From GCA-2699365 sp036160955 (GTDB lineage Bacteria; Verrucomicrobiota; Verrucomicrobiia; Opitutales; Coraliomargaritaceae): DNA of 34,238 nucleotides. Position 1 is the stretch's first letter, and each line of letters starts with the position of its first letter. A program made the translations under genes and the position numbers. The DNA is taken from contig JAYYDJ010000049.1 of the NCBI GenBank assembly GCA_036160955.1, forward strand, positions 1-34,238, in the 5' to 3' direction. Positions 15,784-26,455 of this stretch are shown here, piece after piece. Below the pieces are notes generated by a model. That model saw nothing but the letters and a program-made list of their open reading frames with translations, had not been told where the DNA came from and did not search any database.

Positions 15784-16665
15784 TTATTTTATGGCTCTAT
15801 TACTACTTAGAGTTAAATCCATCTGTAACTGTTGTCGCACATTATATGGAATCGGAACAAAATGTGAAGCAGACAATACCTCAGCAACAGAATCACTTAA
15901 CAGAGCTTCTACTATATAAGCTAGATTAGGAACTTCCGATTTTAGGAGAACAATATAGAAAGAGAGACGAAATGGGTAATCTCCAAAATGTATATTATCA
16001 TCAGAAGGTTCAAAGGCTGGGGAATCCTGATCTTTAGCTACAGATAAAACTTTTATATATTTATCTTCCGGATTCATAGGAAGTATCGCAATCGCAGCAA
16101 CATCATTTGAAATGATGGAAAGAGCTGCATTATTTTTGAGCAGATTGACTGTAGACCTAAGTTTACTACCTTCAAAAGCTATGTGCTTAAACAACTCAAG
16201 CGATATGCTTCCATCTAATTGTCCTACTATAGGTTTAATGCCTCTATTACCCCATCCACTAAGTCCAATCTCGCTCCATGTACTCAGGCTAAGCTCCTCA
16301 TGTGAACCAAAAGTGCCGCTTAAACGGTTAATACTTATCTCATCAAGTGGATTATTAACGTTTACCGCTACTATAGAGGTACTGTAAGCAAGTGGGTACA
16401 ACTGATAATTGTTGCTTAGTTTGATAGATGAACTTGGAATCGCTATTAATGCCATATCCACTTCACCAGCATTAAGCTTATCAAGCGCTGGCAAACTACC
16501 GATGCTGTCAATCTTGTATTGTAGATTGTTCTCCTCGGCATGTAACATTAATGTATCTGTTAATGTACCAGCTATTAAATCGGAAACTGCAATACGAACC
16601 TCATTAGCATTAGTGGAACACACTAACAGACTGAAAAACAAGAGTAATTTAAGATATAGGCTCAT
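15784..16665 (-). CDS. Periplasmic substrate-binding protein, PstS/PBP-like
   Basis: This protein has 293 residues from ATG 16665. A TTG nine bases upstream is in frame but less likely. A signal peptide (about 1-20, ending STNA) precedes a two-lobe binding-protein pattern: VRIAVSDLIAGTLTDTL, IGSLPALDKLNAGEVDMALIA, YSTSIVAVNVNNPLDEIS, a SWSEIGLSGWGNRGIKP-like segment and YPFRLSFYIVL near the end. This resembles PstS-type phosphate-binding or PBP-like-2 proteins, but no Pst permease genes are nearby. It may be an orphan sensor or uptake protein. It lies 81 bases downstream of a sigma-54-type response regulator on the same strand, so co-expression is possible. The ligand is not certain. Confidence 0.68.
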   Translation of the reverse strand: MSLYLKLLLFFSLLVCSTNANEVRIAVSDLIAGTLTDTLMLHAEENNLQYKIDSIGSLPALDKLNAGEVDMALIAIPSSSIKLSNNYQLYPLAYSTSIVAVNVNNPLDEISINRLSGTFGSHEELSLSTWSEIGLSGWGNRGIKPIVGQLDGSISLELFKHIAFEGSKLRSTVNLLKNNAALSIISNDVAAIAILPMNPEDKYIKVLSVAKDQDSPAFEPSDDNIHFGDYPFRLSFYIVLLKSEVPNLAYIVEALLSDSVAEVLSASHFVPIPYNVRQQLQMDLTLSSNRAIK

Positions 16666-16746
16666 GCCAATCAAAGATTTATTAAATAACGGATTGCTTA
16701 AGTATTCATGTCAAACCAATATATATAAGTTCGCTTGCGATGACTC

Positions 16747-18123
16747 TTACCGAGTAATATCTAACTCGGGCCATTGAATTAATTTTCTGTGTAAGGTACG
16801 CCGACTAATACCCATAAGATCTGCAGCTTTAGTACGATTACCATTCGACTTAATTAGTGCGTTACGCAGCAGGCGCTTTTCATTTTCAGATTTACTCAAA
16901 GTAGAGTGAACCGATATGCCTAAGTCCTGATTTTCAGAAGTTAAAGTAGAAGGATTTAATTTATAAATAGGGTCCAAGTCATACTCATTTATTTCAGATC
17001 CACGCTTTAAAATAACTATATTTTCACAAAAGTTGCGTAACTGGCGAATGTTGCCAGGCCATGAGTAAGCACTGAGCACTGACAAAGCGCTTTCCGTTAG
17101 TTTCACAGCGCTAAATCCATTTTGTTCACTAAAATACTGAGTATAGTGCTGCAACAATGTAACTATGTCTTCTGGTCTCTCTCGTAACGGTGGAAGAGAA
17201 ATGCGAATCACATTTAATCGATATAGTAGATCTTCCCTGAATTCTCCGCGCTCCACCATTTCCTCTAGATTACGATTTGTAGCACAGACTAAACGTACAT
17301 CCACTTCTAATTGTTTGGAACTACCAAGACGTTCAAAACTACGCGTTTCAAGAAAACGCAAAAGCTTTACTTGTATAGATGCATCAATTTCTCCTATCTC
17401 ATCAAGGAACAAAGTTCCAGAGTCGGCAGCCTCAAAACGACCGATCCGGCGCTCTGTTGCACCGGTAAAAGCACCCTTTTCATGACCAAATAGTTCACTT
17501 TCTAACAGGTTTGTCGCTAATGCTGCACAATGTACCGGCACGAAAGCTTTGCGTGAACGATCGCTATTTTGATGAATTGATTGCGCAAATAATTCCTTAC
17601 CAGTGCCAGTTTCACCCTCTAATAAGACTGTAGCCTTTGATGGTGCAACTAGCTTAACTTTATCCAATACTTCGACCAATCTAGGCGAACTTCCGACTAT
17701 ACCAGTAAAGCTATATTTCTGCTCTAAGCGCTCCTGTAATTGAACATTTTCACTCTCAATTGAGCGCGTTTTTAGAGCTCGCTTAATTACAATCTCGAGC
17801 TTCTCAAGGTTTACCGGTTTTGTTAAGAAATCGAAAGCGCCCCTGCGCATCGCTTCCACAGCAGTCTCCACATTACCATAAGCAGTCATCATAATACAAA
17901 TAGGCTGATTTGGAAGCACCAATGCATGATCAATTACTTTGAGTCCTGATTTCCCAGCCATACGTAAGTCAGTCAAAACAACATCAAAAGTTTCTGCTTC
18001 CAACAAGTTGAACGCTTCCTCTGCGCCAGATGCCAGATAAACATCATAAGTATCCTCGAGAGCTAAACCTAGCCCCTCACGGGTATTTTTCTCATCATCA
18101 ACGATTAATAAGGTTGTGGGCAT
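16747..18123 (-). CDS. NtrC-family sigma-54-dependent response regulator
   Basis: This protein has 458 residues from ATG 18123; the in-frame TTG nine bases upstream is less likely. The receiver domain (1-120) holds VDDE, phosphoacceptor Asp52 (VVLTDLRM) and FLTKP. The AAA+ domain (about 140-370) has Walker A GETGTGKE, the sigma-54-contacting GAFTGA loop, Walker B TLFLDEIG, the arginine-finger region FREDLLYRLNV and sensor II SWPGNIRQL. A Fis-type helix-turn-helix closes the protein (NRTKAADLMGISRRTLHRKL). It should activate sigma-54 promoters when phosphorylated. No histidine kinase is beside it, so it is an orphan here. It is divergent from the MoxR/Bat operon across 129 bases. Confidence 0.94.
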   Translation of the reverse strand: MPTTLLIVDDEKNTREGLGLALEDTYDVYLASGAEEAFNLLEAETFDVVLTDLRMAGKSGLKVIDHALVLPNQPICIMMTAYGNVETAVEAMRRGAFDFLTKPVNLEKLEIVIKRALKTRSIESENVQLQERLEQKYSFTGIVGSSPRLVEVLDKVKLVAPSKATVLLEGETGTGKELFAQSIHQNSDRSRKAFVPVHCAALATNLLESELFGHEKGAFTGATERRIGRFEAADSGTLFLDEIGEIDASIQVKLLRFLETRSFERLGSSKQLEVDVRLVCATNRNLEEMVERGEFREDLLYRLNVIRISLPPLRERPEDIVTLLQHYTQYFSEQNGFSAVKLTESALSVLSAYSWPGNIRQLRNFCENIVILKRGSEINEYDLDPIYKLNPSTLTSENQDLGISVHSTLSKSENEKRLLRNALIKSNGNRTKAADLMGISRRTLHRKLIQWPELDITR

Positions 18124-18252
18124 GTGAGACAAATAGACACAATCTTAATAAAAAATCAATACTAGGTTTTTTGCGAAACTTTTTACTTTCGTTCTTGTCG
18201 TTGACAATTGACCTGCAATTAAAAAATTTTTCGTAAACTATAAGCATAATAC

Positions 18253-19248
18253 ATGAGTCAACAAAATATGTCTAATCAAGGTATCCCAGATACTATTAAT
18301 TCGCTGGATTGGATCCAAAAACTACGTAACGAAATAGGTCGTGTAATTGTTGCACAAAATTACCTTATCGACCGCTTGATCGTCGGCCTACTTGCCAGTG
18401 GGCATGTTCTATTGGAAGGCGTTCCTGGATTAGCAAAGACTCTAAGCATACGAACTTTAGCAAAGGCAACAGATGCTGATTTTAAGCGCATCCAATTCAC
18501 TCCTGATCTACTCCCAGCGGATGTTATTGGTACACTTATCTTCAACCCTAAAGAGAGTTGCTTTGAGACCCGCAAAGGCCCGATTTTTGCGAATCTCATT
18601 CTTGCAGATGAAATTAATCGTGCGCCTGCCAAAGTACAAAGTGCATTACTCGAAGCGATGCAAGAGCGACAAGTTACCTTAGGGGAGCAGACCTATAAAC
18701 TTCCAGAGCCATTCTTAGTTTTAGCAACTGAAAACCCAATTGATCAAGAAGGCACTTACCCGCTACCTGAAGCACAGGTAGATCGCTTTATGTTAAAAAT
18801 TAAAGTTGATTATCCGAAAAAGTCAGAGGAACGAGAGATACTCGACCGAATGGCGTCAACAACCCCAAATATGGAGGTCAATGCAGTCACGACGCTAAAA
18901 GAAATTCAAGATGCACGAATGAAAGTTAATGATATTTACATTGATGAGAAGATTAGAGATTACATCGTTAATTTAATTTCAGCAACTCGCCACCCAAGCG
19001 AATACAAATTAAAAATTGATAAGTACTTACAATTTGGAGCCAGTCCTCGCGCCACTATAAGCCTGACGCTTGCAGCGAAAGCTTGGGCAATCTTACAAAA
19101 GCGAGCTTATGTAGTACCACAAGACATCAAAGAAATCGGTATGGATGTGCTACGCCATAGAGTGATACCAAGCTATGAAGCAGAAGCAGAAGATATCTCT
19201 AGCGAAGACTTAGTTCAAAGTATTTTTGAAGCAGTACCTGTTCCTTAA
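18253..19248 (+). CDS. MoxR-family AAA+ ATPase
   Basis: This 331-residue protein has Walker A GVPGLAKT (56-63), Walker B LILADE (115-120) followed by INRAPAKVQSALLEAMQE, and the MoxR signature ATENPIDQEGTYPLPEAQVDRFM. A C-terminal lid carries GASPRATISL. MoxR ATPases act as chaperone-like factors with VWA-domain partners. Here the partners are encoded directly downstream (DUF58, BatA, BatB). It is the first gene of the probable operon, with the DUF58 start 61 bases later. A TTGACA at 18201-18206 is a possible -35 element but lacks a good -10 partner. Confidence 0.94.
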   Translation: MSQQNMSNQGIPDTINSLDWIQKLRNEIGRVIVAQNYLIDRLIVGLLASGHVLLEGVPGLAKTLSIRTLAKATDADFKRIQFTPDLLPADVIGTLIFNPKESCFETRKGPIFANLILADEINRAPAKVQSALLEAMQERQVTLGEQTYKLPEPFLVLATENPIDQEGTYPLPEAQVDRFMLKIKVDYPKKSEEREILDRMASTTPNMEVNAVTTLKEIQDARMKVNDIYIDEKIRDYIVNLISATRHPSEYKLKIDKYLQFGASPRATISLTLAAKAWAILQKRAYVVPQDIKEIGMDVLRHRVIPSYEAEAEDISSEDLVQSIFEAVPVP

Positions 19249-19309
19249 AACCTTATTATTATGCCAGCGATTCGCTAATTGCTAGAGATTGCTTCATAGT
19301 ACTCATAAC

Positions 19310-20191
19310 GTGAACTCGTCCGATATAATTAATAAAGTGCGTCGCTTAGAAATTCGTACTCGAAGTCTGGTGACCGATTCTATTAGTGGAGCCTACCACA
19401 GTTCATTTAAAGGAAGAGGAATGGATTTCGAAGAGGTACGTGAGTACTCTTTAGGCGACGATGTGCGCAGTATCGACTGGAACGTTAGCGCTAAAATGGG
19501 CAAGCCATTCATTAAAGTGTTTCGCGAGGAGCGTGAACTCACCCTAATGCTCGTAATTGATTTAAGTGCTTCTGGAATCTTTGGATCTGTTAAACAAAGT
19601 AAGCGAGAATATGCCGCAGAAATTGCAAGTGTTCTTGCATTCTCAGCTACGCTTAATAACGACAAAGTTGGTCTTTTACTCTACACAAATGAAGTTGAGC
19701 ACTACATCCCACCAAAAAAGGGTCGAAGTCATATCTTGAGACTTATTCGTGATATATTATTCTACGAGCCACAAGGCCGTGAAACCAATCACAGGGCAGC
19801 CTTAGATTACTTAAATCGTGTACAAAAACGTAAAAGTGTCGTCTTTCTAATTTCTGATTTTTTACAAACTAACTCGGATACTTTCTCTAAACTTGCTCTC
19901 ACAAACCAGCGGCATGACCTAATCAGTATTGCTTTAAACGATCCGCGAGAAAACAAAATACCTAATGTTGGATTGATTACTCTCGAAGATGCAGAAACAG
20001 GTGAACTTATCGAAGTAAATACAGCTGATTCGAGCGTGCGTGAGCGCTACCAAAATCAAGCTAATCAACGGCGGTACTTATTTAATAAACAAATGCTCCA
20101 GAAAGGTCTAGACTACGTAGAGATCGGTACCGACCAACCCTACCTCGCACCTCTTCGTCAACTTATGGCAAGGCGCGCTTCACGTCACTAG
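19310..20191 (+). CDS. DUF58 domain protein of the MoxR/Bat operon
   Basis: This protein has 293 residues from GTG 19310, chosen because DUF58 proteins usually begin shortly before the KVRRLEIRTR-type helix. A TTG at 19289 is the alternative. The DUF58 core is clear: GRGMDFEEVREYSLGDDVRSIDWNVSAKMGKPFIKVFREERE, then a VWA-like half with VIDLSASG, GLLLYT, and VVFLISDF. No membrane segment is visible, so it is probably cytoplasmic or peripheral. In the family it links MoxR to the membrane VWA proteins, which is inference. Four bases separate it from the next gene, so translation is probably coupled. Confidence 0.9.
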   Translation: MNSSDIINKVRRLEIRTRSLVTDSISGAYHSSFKGRGMDFEEVREYSLGDDVRSIDWNVSAKMGKPFIKVFREERELTLMLVIDLSASGIFGSVKQSKREYAAEIASVLAFSATLNNDKVGLLLYTNEVEHYIPPKKGRSHILRLIRDILFYEPQGRETNHRAALDYLNRVQKRKSVVFLISDFLQTNSDTFSKLALTNQRHDLISIALNDPRENKIPNVGLITLEDAETGELIEVNTADSSVRERYQNQANQRRYLFNKQMLQKGLDYVEIGTDQPYLAPLRQLMARRASRH

Positions 20192-20195
20192 TACT

Positions 20196-20768
20196 ATGCC
20201 ACTAAAAAATATTCACTCTGCTTCGAATGGTCCACTTGGTAATCTGCCGACAACTAATCCTCTACCTGAGTTGCCAGAAGGTCCATCACTGGAAAGATTA
20301 CGAGCGCCCATAGAGATTATGCAGTTAGGAATATGGCAGATTACTCTCCTGGTAACAGCTACTGTACTAATTCTTGGCTTACTGCTGTATTTGTTTTCTT
20401 GGCGCTTTAGAAAAAATTCACTAAAGAGCGTTGAATCCGATTGTTTCGAGGAGTCACTTCAGGTTTTAAATGCTATAAATCCAGACACTAATAGCTCAGA
20501 TTTAGCAGCAGATTTATTAGATGTGGTATACATATTTTTAAAGTGCTCGTATAAAATTACAATTAGTGATGGCAGTCATGAAAATATTATCCGCCAACTT
20601 AAGGTCGCTGATTACCACTCTCAGAAACTACATAAATTTTGGGAAATATGCAATCATGCAAAATTTAGCCAAGTATCACTGGATTTAAAAGCGCGCACAG
20701 AGTTAATCGATATGGCAAAAGAAATTATCGAAGAACTGCAGTCATCACTACAGGAGAAATCAAGATAA
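20196..20768 (+). CDS. Small membrane protein of the MoxR/Bat operon (DUF4381-like position)
   Basis: This 190-residue protein begins with a Pro-rich segment (about 15-36). One strong membrane helix follows (about 48-70, from GIWQITLLVTATVLILG) and ends in a basic patch. The rest is a soluble helical domain (about 80-185) rich in Leu, Lys and Glu. I do not recognise a motif. In other MoxR/Bat operons this slot between DUF58 and BatA often holds a DUF4381-type protein with the same layout, so that is the likeliest assignment. It overlaps the BatA start by one base (TAATG) and follows DUF58 by four, which shows tight coupling. Confidence 0.7.
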   Translation: MPLKNIHSASNGPLGNLPTTNPLPELPEGPSLERLRAPIEIMQLGIWQITLLVTATVLILGLLLYLFSWRFRKNSLKSVESDCFEESLQVLNAINPDTNSSDLAADLLDVVYIFLKCSYKITISDGSHENIIRQLKVADYHSQKLHKFWEICNHAKFSQVSLDLKARTELIDMAKEIIEELQSSLQEKSR

Positions 20769-21801
20769 TGGAGTTTTTTCATTTCAAAGATCCCGCATTT
20801 TTATGGTTACTGCTTAGTTTACCTTTTGTCGCGTTTTTGTTTGGAAAATCAGGTCCTGAAGCATCTATCCAATTTTCCAGCACTGCTTTATTTAAAGGAA
20901 TCAGTCACTCACGACGCAGTCGACCAGGCGTCTGGCTACTTATGATTCGATTATTCATACTTGCCTTTATTATTGCTGCCCTTGCAAGGCCACAATTGGG
21001 GAAAATGAATGAAAGTACAAATGTTGAAGGTATCGATATTGTATTAACACTCGACCTTTCTGGTTCTATGCGAGCTTTGGATCTATCCACGCAGGACAAT
21101 GTTGTTACTCGTCTAGATGCCGCTAAAAACGTAGTTCGCGAATTCATTGATCAAAGACCACATGATCGTATTGCCTTAGTCGTATTTGCAGCAGATGCCT
21201 ATGTTGTGAGTCCACTAACCTTAAATCATAACTGGCTCAAAAAGAATTTACAGCGCCTAGAACTAGGTGAAATCAATGGAGGAGGCACTGCAATTGGTAC
21301 TGCCCTAGGTGCAAGTGTGAATCGCCTCCGTGATCATGAAGCTAGAAGCAGAATCATAGTTCTTTTGACCGATGGCGAAAACAATGCTGGCACTATTTCT
21401 CCAATGGGTGCAGCAGAGGCGGCTGCCTCCTATGGGGTTAAAATCTACGCGATTGCGACAGGTCAAAAAGGAACTGTGCCAGTCGCTGAAACGGACCGTG
21501 ATGGGCGCATTATACGAGATGATAAAAACCAACCTCTTTACAGGGGACGCAAAGATAAATCCAATTACGACGAAACTGAATTAAGTGAAATTGCGAGCCT
21601 AACTGGTGGTCAATTTTACAGCGCTAAGCGTGGTGGTGAACTAAAAAAGATTTACGATGAGATTGATGCTCTCGAAAAGACCGAAGTAGAGCTACGGAGT
21701 TACGCTAGTTTTACAGAACTATTTATTTGGCCTTGTTTCATTGCTCTACTCTTACTCTTACTCGAACAAAGCTTAGTGAATACTCGTTATCGAAGATTAC
21801 C

Positions 21802-21805
<4 letters not shown>
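20768..21805 (+). CDS. batA: BatA-like VWA domain membrane protein
   Basis: This 345-residue protein has N-terminal membrane segments (about 10-26 and 56-73), then a von Willebrand A domain. The metal-ion-dependent adhesion site is complete: DLSGS (96-100), GGGTAIGTALG and LLTDGENNAG. A C-terminal membrane segment (about 320-338) closes the protein. This is the BatA (Bacteroides aerotolerance) layout. The VWA domain is expected to face the periplasm and bind partners through the metal. This is the only start in the window with a good Shine-Dalgarno sequence (AGGAG ending 11 bases before the ATG). It overlaps the next gene by four bases. Confidence 0.9.
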
Positions 21806-23811
<2,006 letters not shown>

Positions 23812-23816
23812 TTATA

Positions 23817-25628
23817 ATGCGATATAAAAAAGCCACATTTCTTACGCTACTTTGTTTACTTAATGCTGTTTCATCATTAGGTGAAATCACTATCAATGCT
23901 CGCTTTAATCCAGCAGTAATAGCGCTCGGTGACCGTGCACAGTATATAGTTGAGATAATTGATTCGAGCGACAAATCGATGCCACAACCTGAGTCAGTTC
24001 AGCCGCTACCTATTCCTATTGTTCAGGAGCTCAATCTGGTCAATGGGCGCATATCGAATAGCTCGCAAACAAATTACATAAATGGCAAAGGGCAGTTTTC
24101 TAATACACAAAGTATAATTTATGAGGTTCGTATTAATCGAACCGGAAACTATACAATTCCAGAATATAAGTTCAGCTACAAAGGAGAAATGCAAACTGTA
24201 GAAAGTGCTTCACTTTCCGTGCTTGAACGTGGAGCTGATGCTGCTCCCACACAAGGGGAGATGCTCTTACTAGATGCTGATTTACCAGAATCGATGTACA
24301 TTGGACAAAGTTATGAAACGACCCTCAATCTCTATGTTGAGTCAAGTATTAGTTTAACTGGTATAAGTGGATATGAACAGCAAGCAGACAGTTATGCCGT
24401 ACGTGAATTAGATCTAAATGCAAGGACTGAAAGCATACAAATGATAGATTCTCGGCGCTACCGCGTGCTTTCATGGCCACTAGTTGTAACACCAATAAAA
24501 ACTGGGCAGCAACCCCTTGATTTCACTTTCACAGTCTCTGTTCGATCGCCGCAAAGTAGAGACCCTTTTAATATACTTAGTCCCTTTGGTGGCAGCCTTT
24601 TTGATAATTTGGTTGGAAGAAGCGAAGTCTTCGATGTAAGTTCTGACTCTTTATCGATTGATGTAAAAGCACTACCAAAGCTAGGACAACCAGATAGCTT
24701 TTCGGGAGCCATTGGAGATTTTAATTTGCAGGTCTACTCAGACTTACAATCTATAAAAGTTGACGAGCCTATCATGCTCTCGGTCGAAATCAGTGGCCGT
24801 GGAAACTTTGACCGAATTCAAGAACCACCCATTGAAAAGACGTCCGAGTGGCGAAGCTACAGTCCTGAGGTAACCTTCCAGTCAAAGAACGAGCTCTCAC
24901 TAGAAGGAACGAAGCGCTTTGATTATGTCTTCATAGCCCGCGAATCTGGACAACTACAATTACCTAAAATTGCATTTTCATATCTCGATCCACAAACTGG
25001 AGAATATACAGAACTCATTAGCCCTCCGATAAAAGTTGAAGTAAGCCCCAATCAAGAAGTTCAAAATAGTGAAATTTCCGCGCCCGTGGAAGTGCTAGTT
25101 ACGAATAAAGATGATGGCAGCTTGCAGTTGACCCGATCGCTAAGCCCAGAAGAAGCGCTGCTTACTTTGGCATACAGGCAAAAGCAGCCTCCATCAAACT
25201 CTACTTCGATACTGGGCTCACTGAATTATTATTTGGGAAATGTGCTGGCTTTTATTATATTACTATTACTCGGACTGCACTTACGAAAATGCTGCAAACT
25301 GAATAGCGACCCAGTCTACGCTCTACAACACGCAGCAAATAAAGAATTTAAAAAAGTATTTTCTGCATCGCTTAAATGCAAAGATATGAAAGATTTTTAC
25401 CAGCAAGCTTTACTAGCATTGCGCTTAGCTGCTACACGAAAAACTGGGATTAGTTTTCGCAACGCAACAGGTAATCAAATAAAGGAACTAATCACAGACA
25501 AATCCATACAAGAGATTAGTAATGAATTCTTCTCCACAGCCGACGCTATTCATTTTTCTAAAACCCCTACTATGGCAGATCTAAAAATCGCCCGTGATCA
25601 ACTTAAAATAATTTTGAAAAACTTATAA
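23817..25628 (+). CDS. batD: BatD-like membrane-anchored protein
   Basis: This 603-residue protein starts with a signal peptide (about 1-22, ending LGE). A large periplasmic beta-rich region follows (about 23-460) with the BatD/oxygen-tolerance pattern: ITINARFNPAVIALGDRAQYIVEI near the start, repeated Ig-like strands, and KRFDYVFIARESGQLQLPKIAFSYLDP. One membrane helix (about 468-486) precedes a cytoplasmic helical tail that ends in IARDQLKIILKNL. The layout and the position after BatB match BatD. Five bases separate it from BatB-BatC and four from the next gene. Its function in other bacteria is not firmly established. Confidence 0.87.
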   Translation: MRYKKATFLTLLCLLNAVSSLGEITINARFNPAVIALGDRAQYIVEIIDSSDKSMPQPESVQPLPIPIVQELNLVNGRISNSSQTNYINGKGQFSNTQSIIYEVRINRTGNYTIPEYKFSYKGEMQTVESASLSVLERGADAAPTQGEMLLLDADLPESMYIGQSYETTLNLYVESSISLTGISGYEQQADSYAVRELDLNARTESIQMIDSRRYRVLSWPLVVTPIKTGQQPLDFTFTVSVRSPQSRDPFNILSPFGGSLFDNLVGRSEVFDVSSDSLSIDVKALPKLGQPDSFSGAIGDFNLQVYSDLQSIKVDEPIMLSVEISGRGNFDRIQEPPIEKTSEWRSYSPEVTFQSKNELSLEGTKRFDYVFIARESGQLQLPKIAFSYLDPQTGEYTELISPPIKVEVSPNQEVQNSEISAPVEVLVTNKDDGSLQLTRSLSPEEALLTLAYRQKQPPSNSTSILGSLNYYLGNVLAFIILLLLGLHLRKCCKLNSDPVYALQHAANKEFKKVFSASLKCKDMKDFYQQALLALRLAATRKTGISFRNATGNQIKELITDKSIQEISNEFFSTADAIHFSKTPTMADLKIARDQLKIILKNL

Positions 25629-25632
25629 ACTG

Positions 25633-26367
25633 ATGAAATCGCTCTTTTACATTTTCTTCGTGCTTATTATAGCCAAACTAACATTCTTTAGTAAGGCGCT
25701 ATACGCAGATTCATTTCTACAAGGTATTACAGCATATGAGTCAGAAAACTACGAGCTAGCACTTATTGAATTTGAAGCTGCCATAAAAGACAGCCCATCT
25801 GCAGCAGCGTACCACAATTTAGGTCTTACTTACTTAAAGCTTAACCAGCTCCAAGATGCTATATGGCATATTGAAACTGCGCTTCGCTTAGATCCCTATA
25901 ATGATCAATATGCTTTTAAGCTTAGTACTCTTAGAGAACAACGCCTGGGTATTTATGGAGAACCGATACCAAAATATTTAAAATTCGCTCGATTATTACA
26001 AATCAACCAGTGGATCGTAACATGCACGATTAGTGCCTGGATATTATTAGCAGTGATTCTAATGCCTAAGTTTACTGGATATTCGAGTGGCGCAGTTCTT
26101 AAATTACTACTGATTCTAAGTTGTGCCACACTACCCGTAGGCATTACCGCAATAATCATTAATAGCAGGGCTCAAGCAAGCGGAATTATAATCGCAGATG
26201 CCCCCATCGAGCTGCGATCAGCGCCGGCTAGCGCCGCACCTCAAACCGGTAGTGCTCGTTCGGCAGAAAGAGCGAACATTATTGATTATCACAACGAATA
26301 TATAAAGGTCAAAACTGAGGGTCAGGCAACTGGATGGATCCCTAAAAAAGCTTTTAAAAGCTTTTAA
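25633..26367 (+). CDS. BatE-like protein: TPR, two membrane segments, C-terminal SH3-like domain
   Basis: This 244-residue protein has a signal or anchor sequence (1-24). It is followed by two TPRs (about 29-95: ITAYESENYELALIEFEAAI and YHNLGLTYLKLNQLQDAIWH), two membrane helices (about 125-142 and 152-173) and a bacterial SH3-like domain (about 180-244) ending VKTEGQATGWIPKKAFKSF. This is the BatE arrangement and it closes the MoxR/Bat operon. SH3-like domains of this type often bind peptidoglycan, so envelope anchoring is inferred. HtpG starts 88 bases later with no visible terminator between them. Confidence 0.8.
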   Translation: MKSLFYIFFVLIIAKLTFFSKALYADSFLQGITAYESENYELALIEFEAAIKDSPSAAAYHNLGLTYLKLNQLQDAIWHIETALRLDPYNDQYAFKLSTLREQRLGIYGEPIPKYLKFARLLQINQWIVTCTISAWILLAVILMPKFTGYSSGAVLKLLLILSCATLPVGITAIIINSRAQASGIIIADAPIELRSAPASAAPQTGSARSAERANIIDYHNEYIKVKTEGQATGWIPKKAFKSF

Positions 26368-26455
26368 ACATCGAATACAGATGCTTGATTTTAAATAATA
26401 TAGCCCTAACTTGTACACTTTTTAAATAACCCTACTCCACAAACGAAACAAAACT

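Noticed and set aside
18201..18229. TTGACA as a moxR promoter
   Set aside because: The -35 hexamer is perfect, but no good -10 hexamer lies 16-18 bases downstream, so I do not call a promoter.
21727..21801. Longer start of the BatB-BatC frame inside batA
   Set aside because: It begins at a TTG within the BatA membrane segment. ATG 21802 overlaps the BatA stop as ATGA and gives the normal BatB start.
26368..26455. CIRCE or sigma-32 heat-shock site before htpG
   Set aside because: No TTAGCACTC-N9-GAGTGCTAA repeat or CTTGAA/CCCCAT pair is present.
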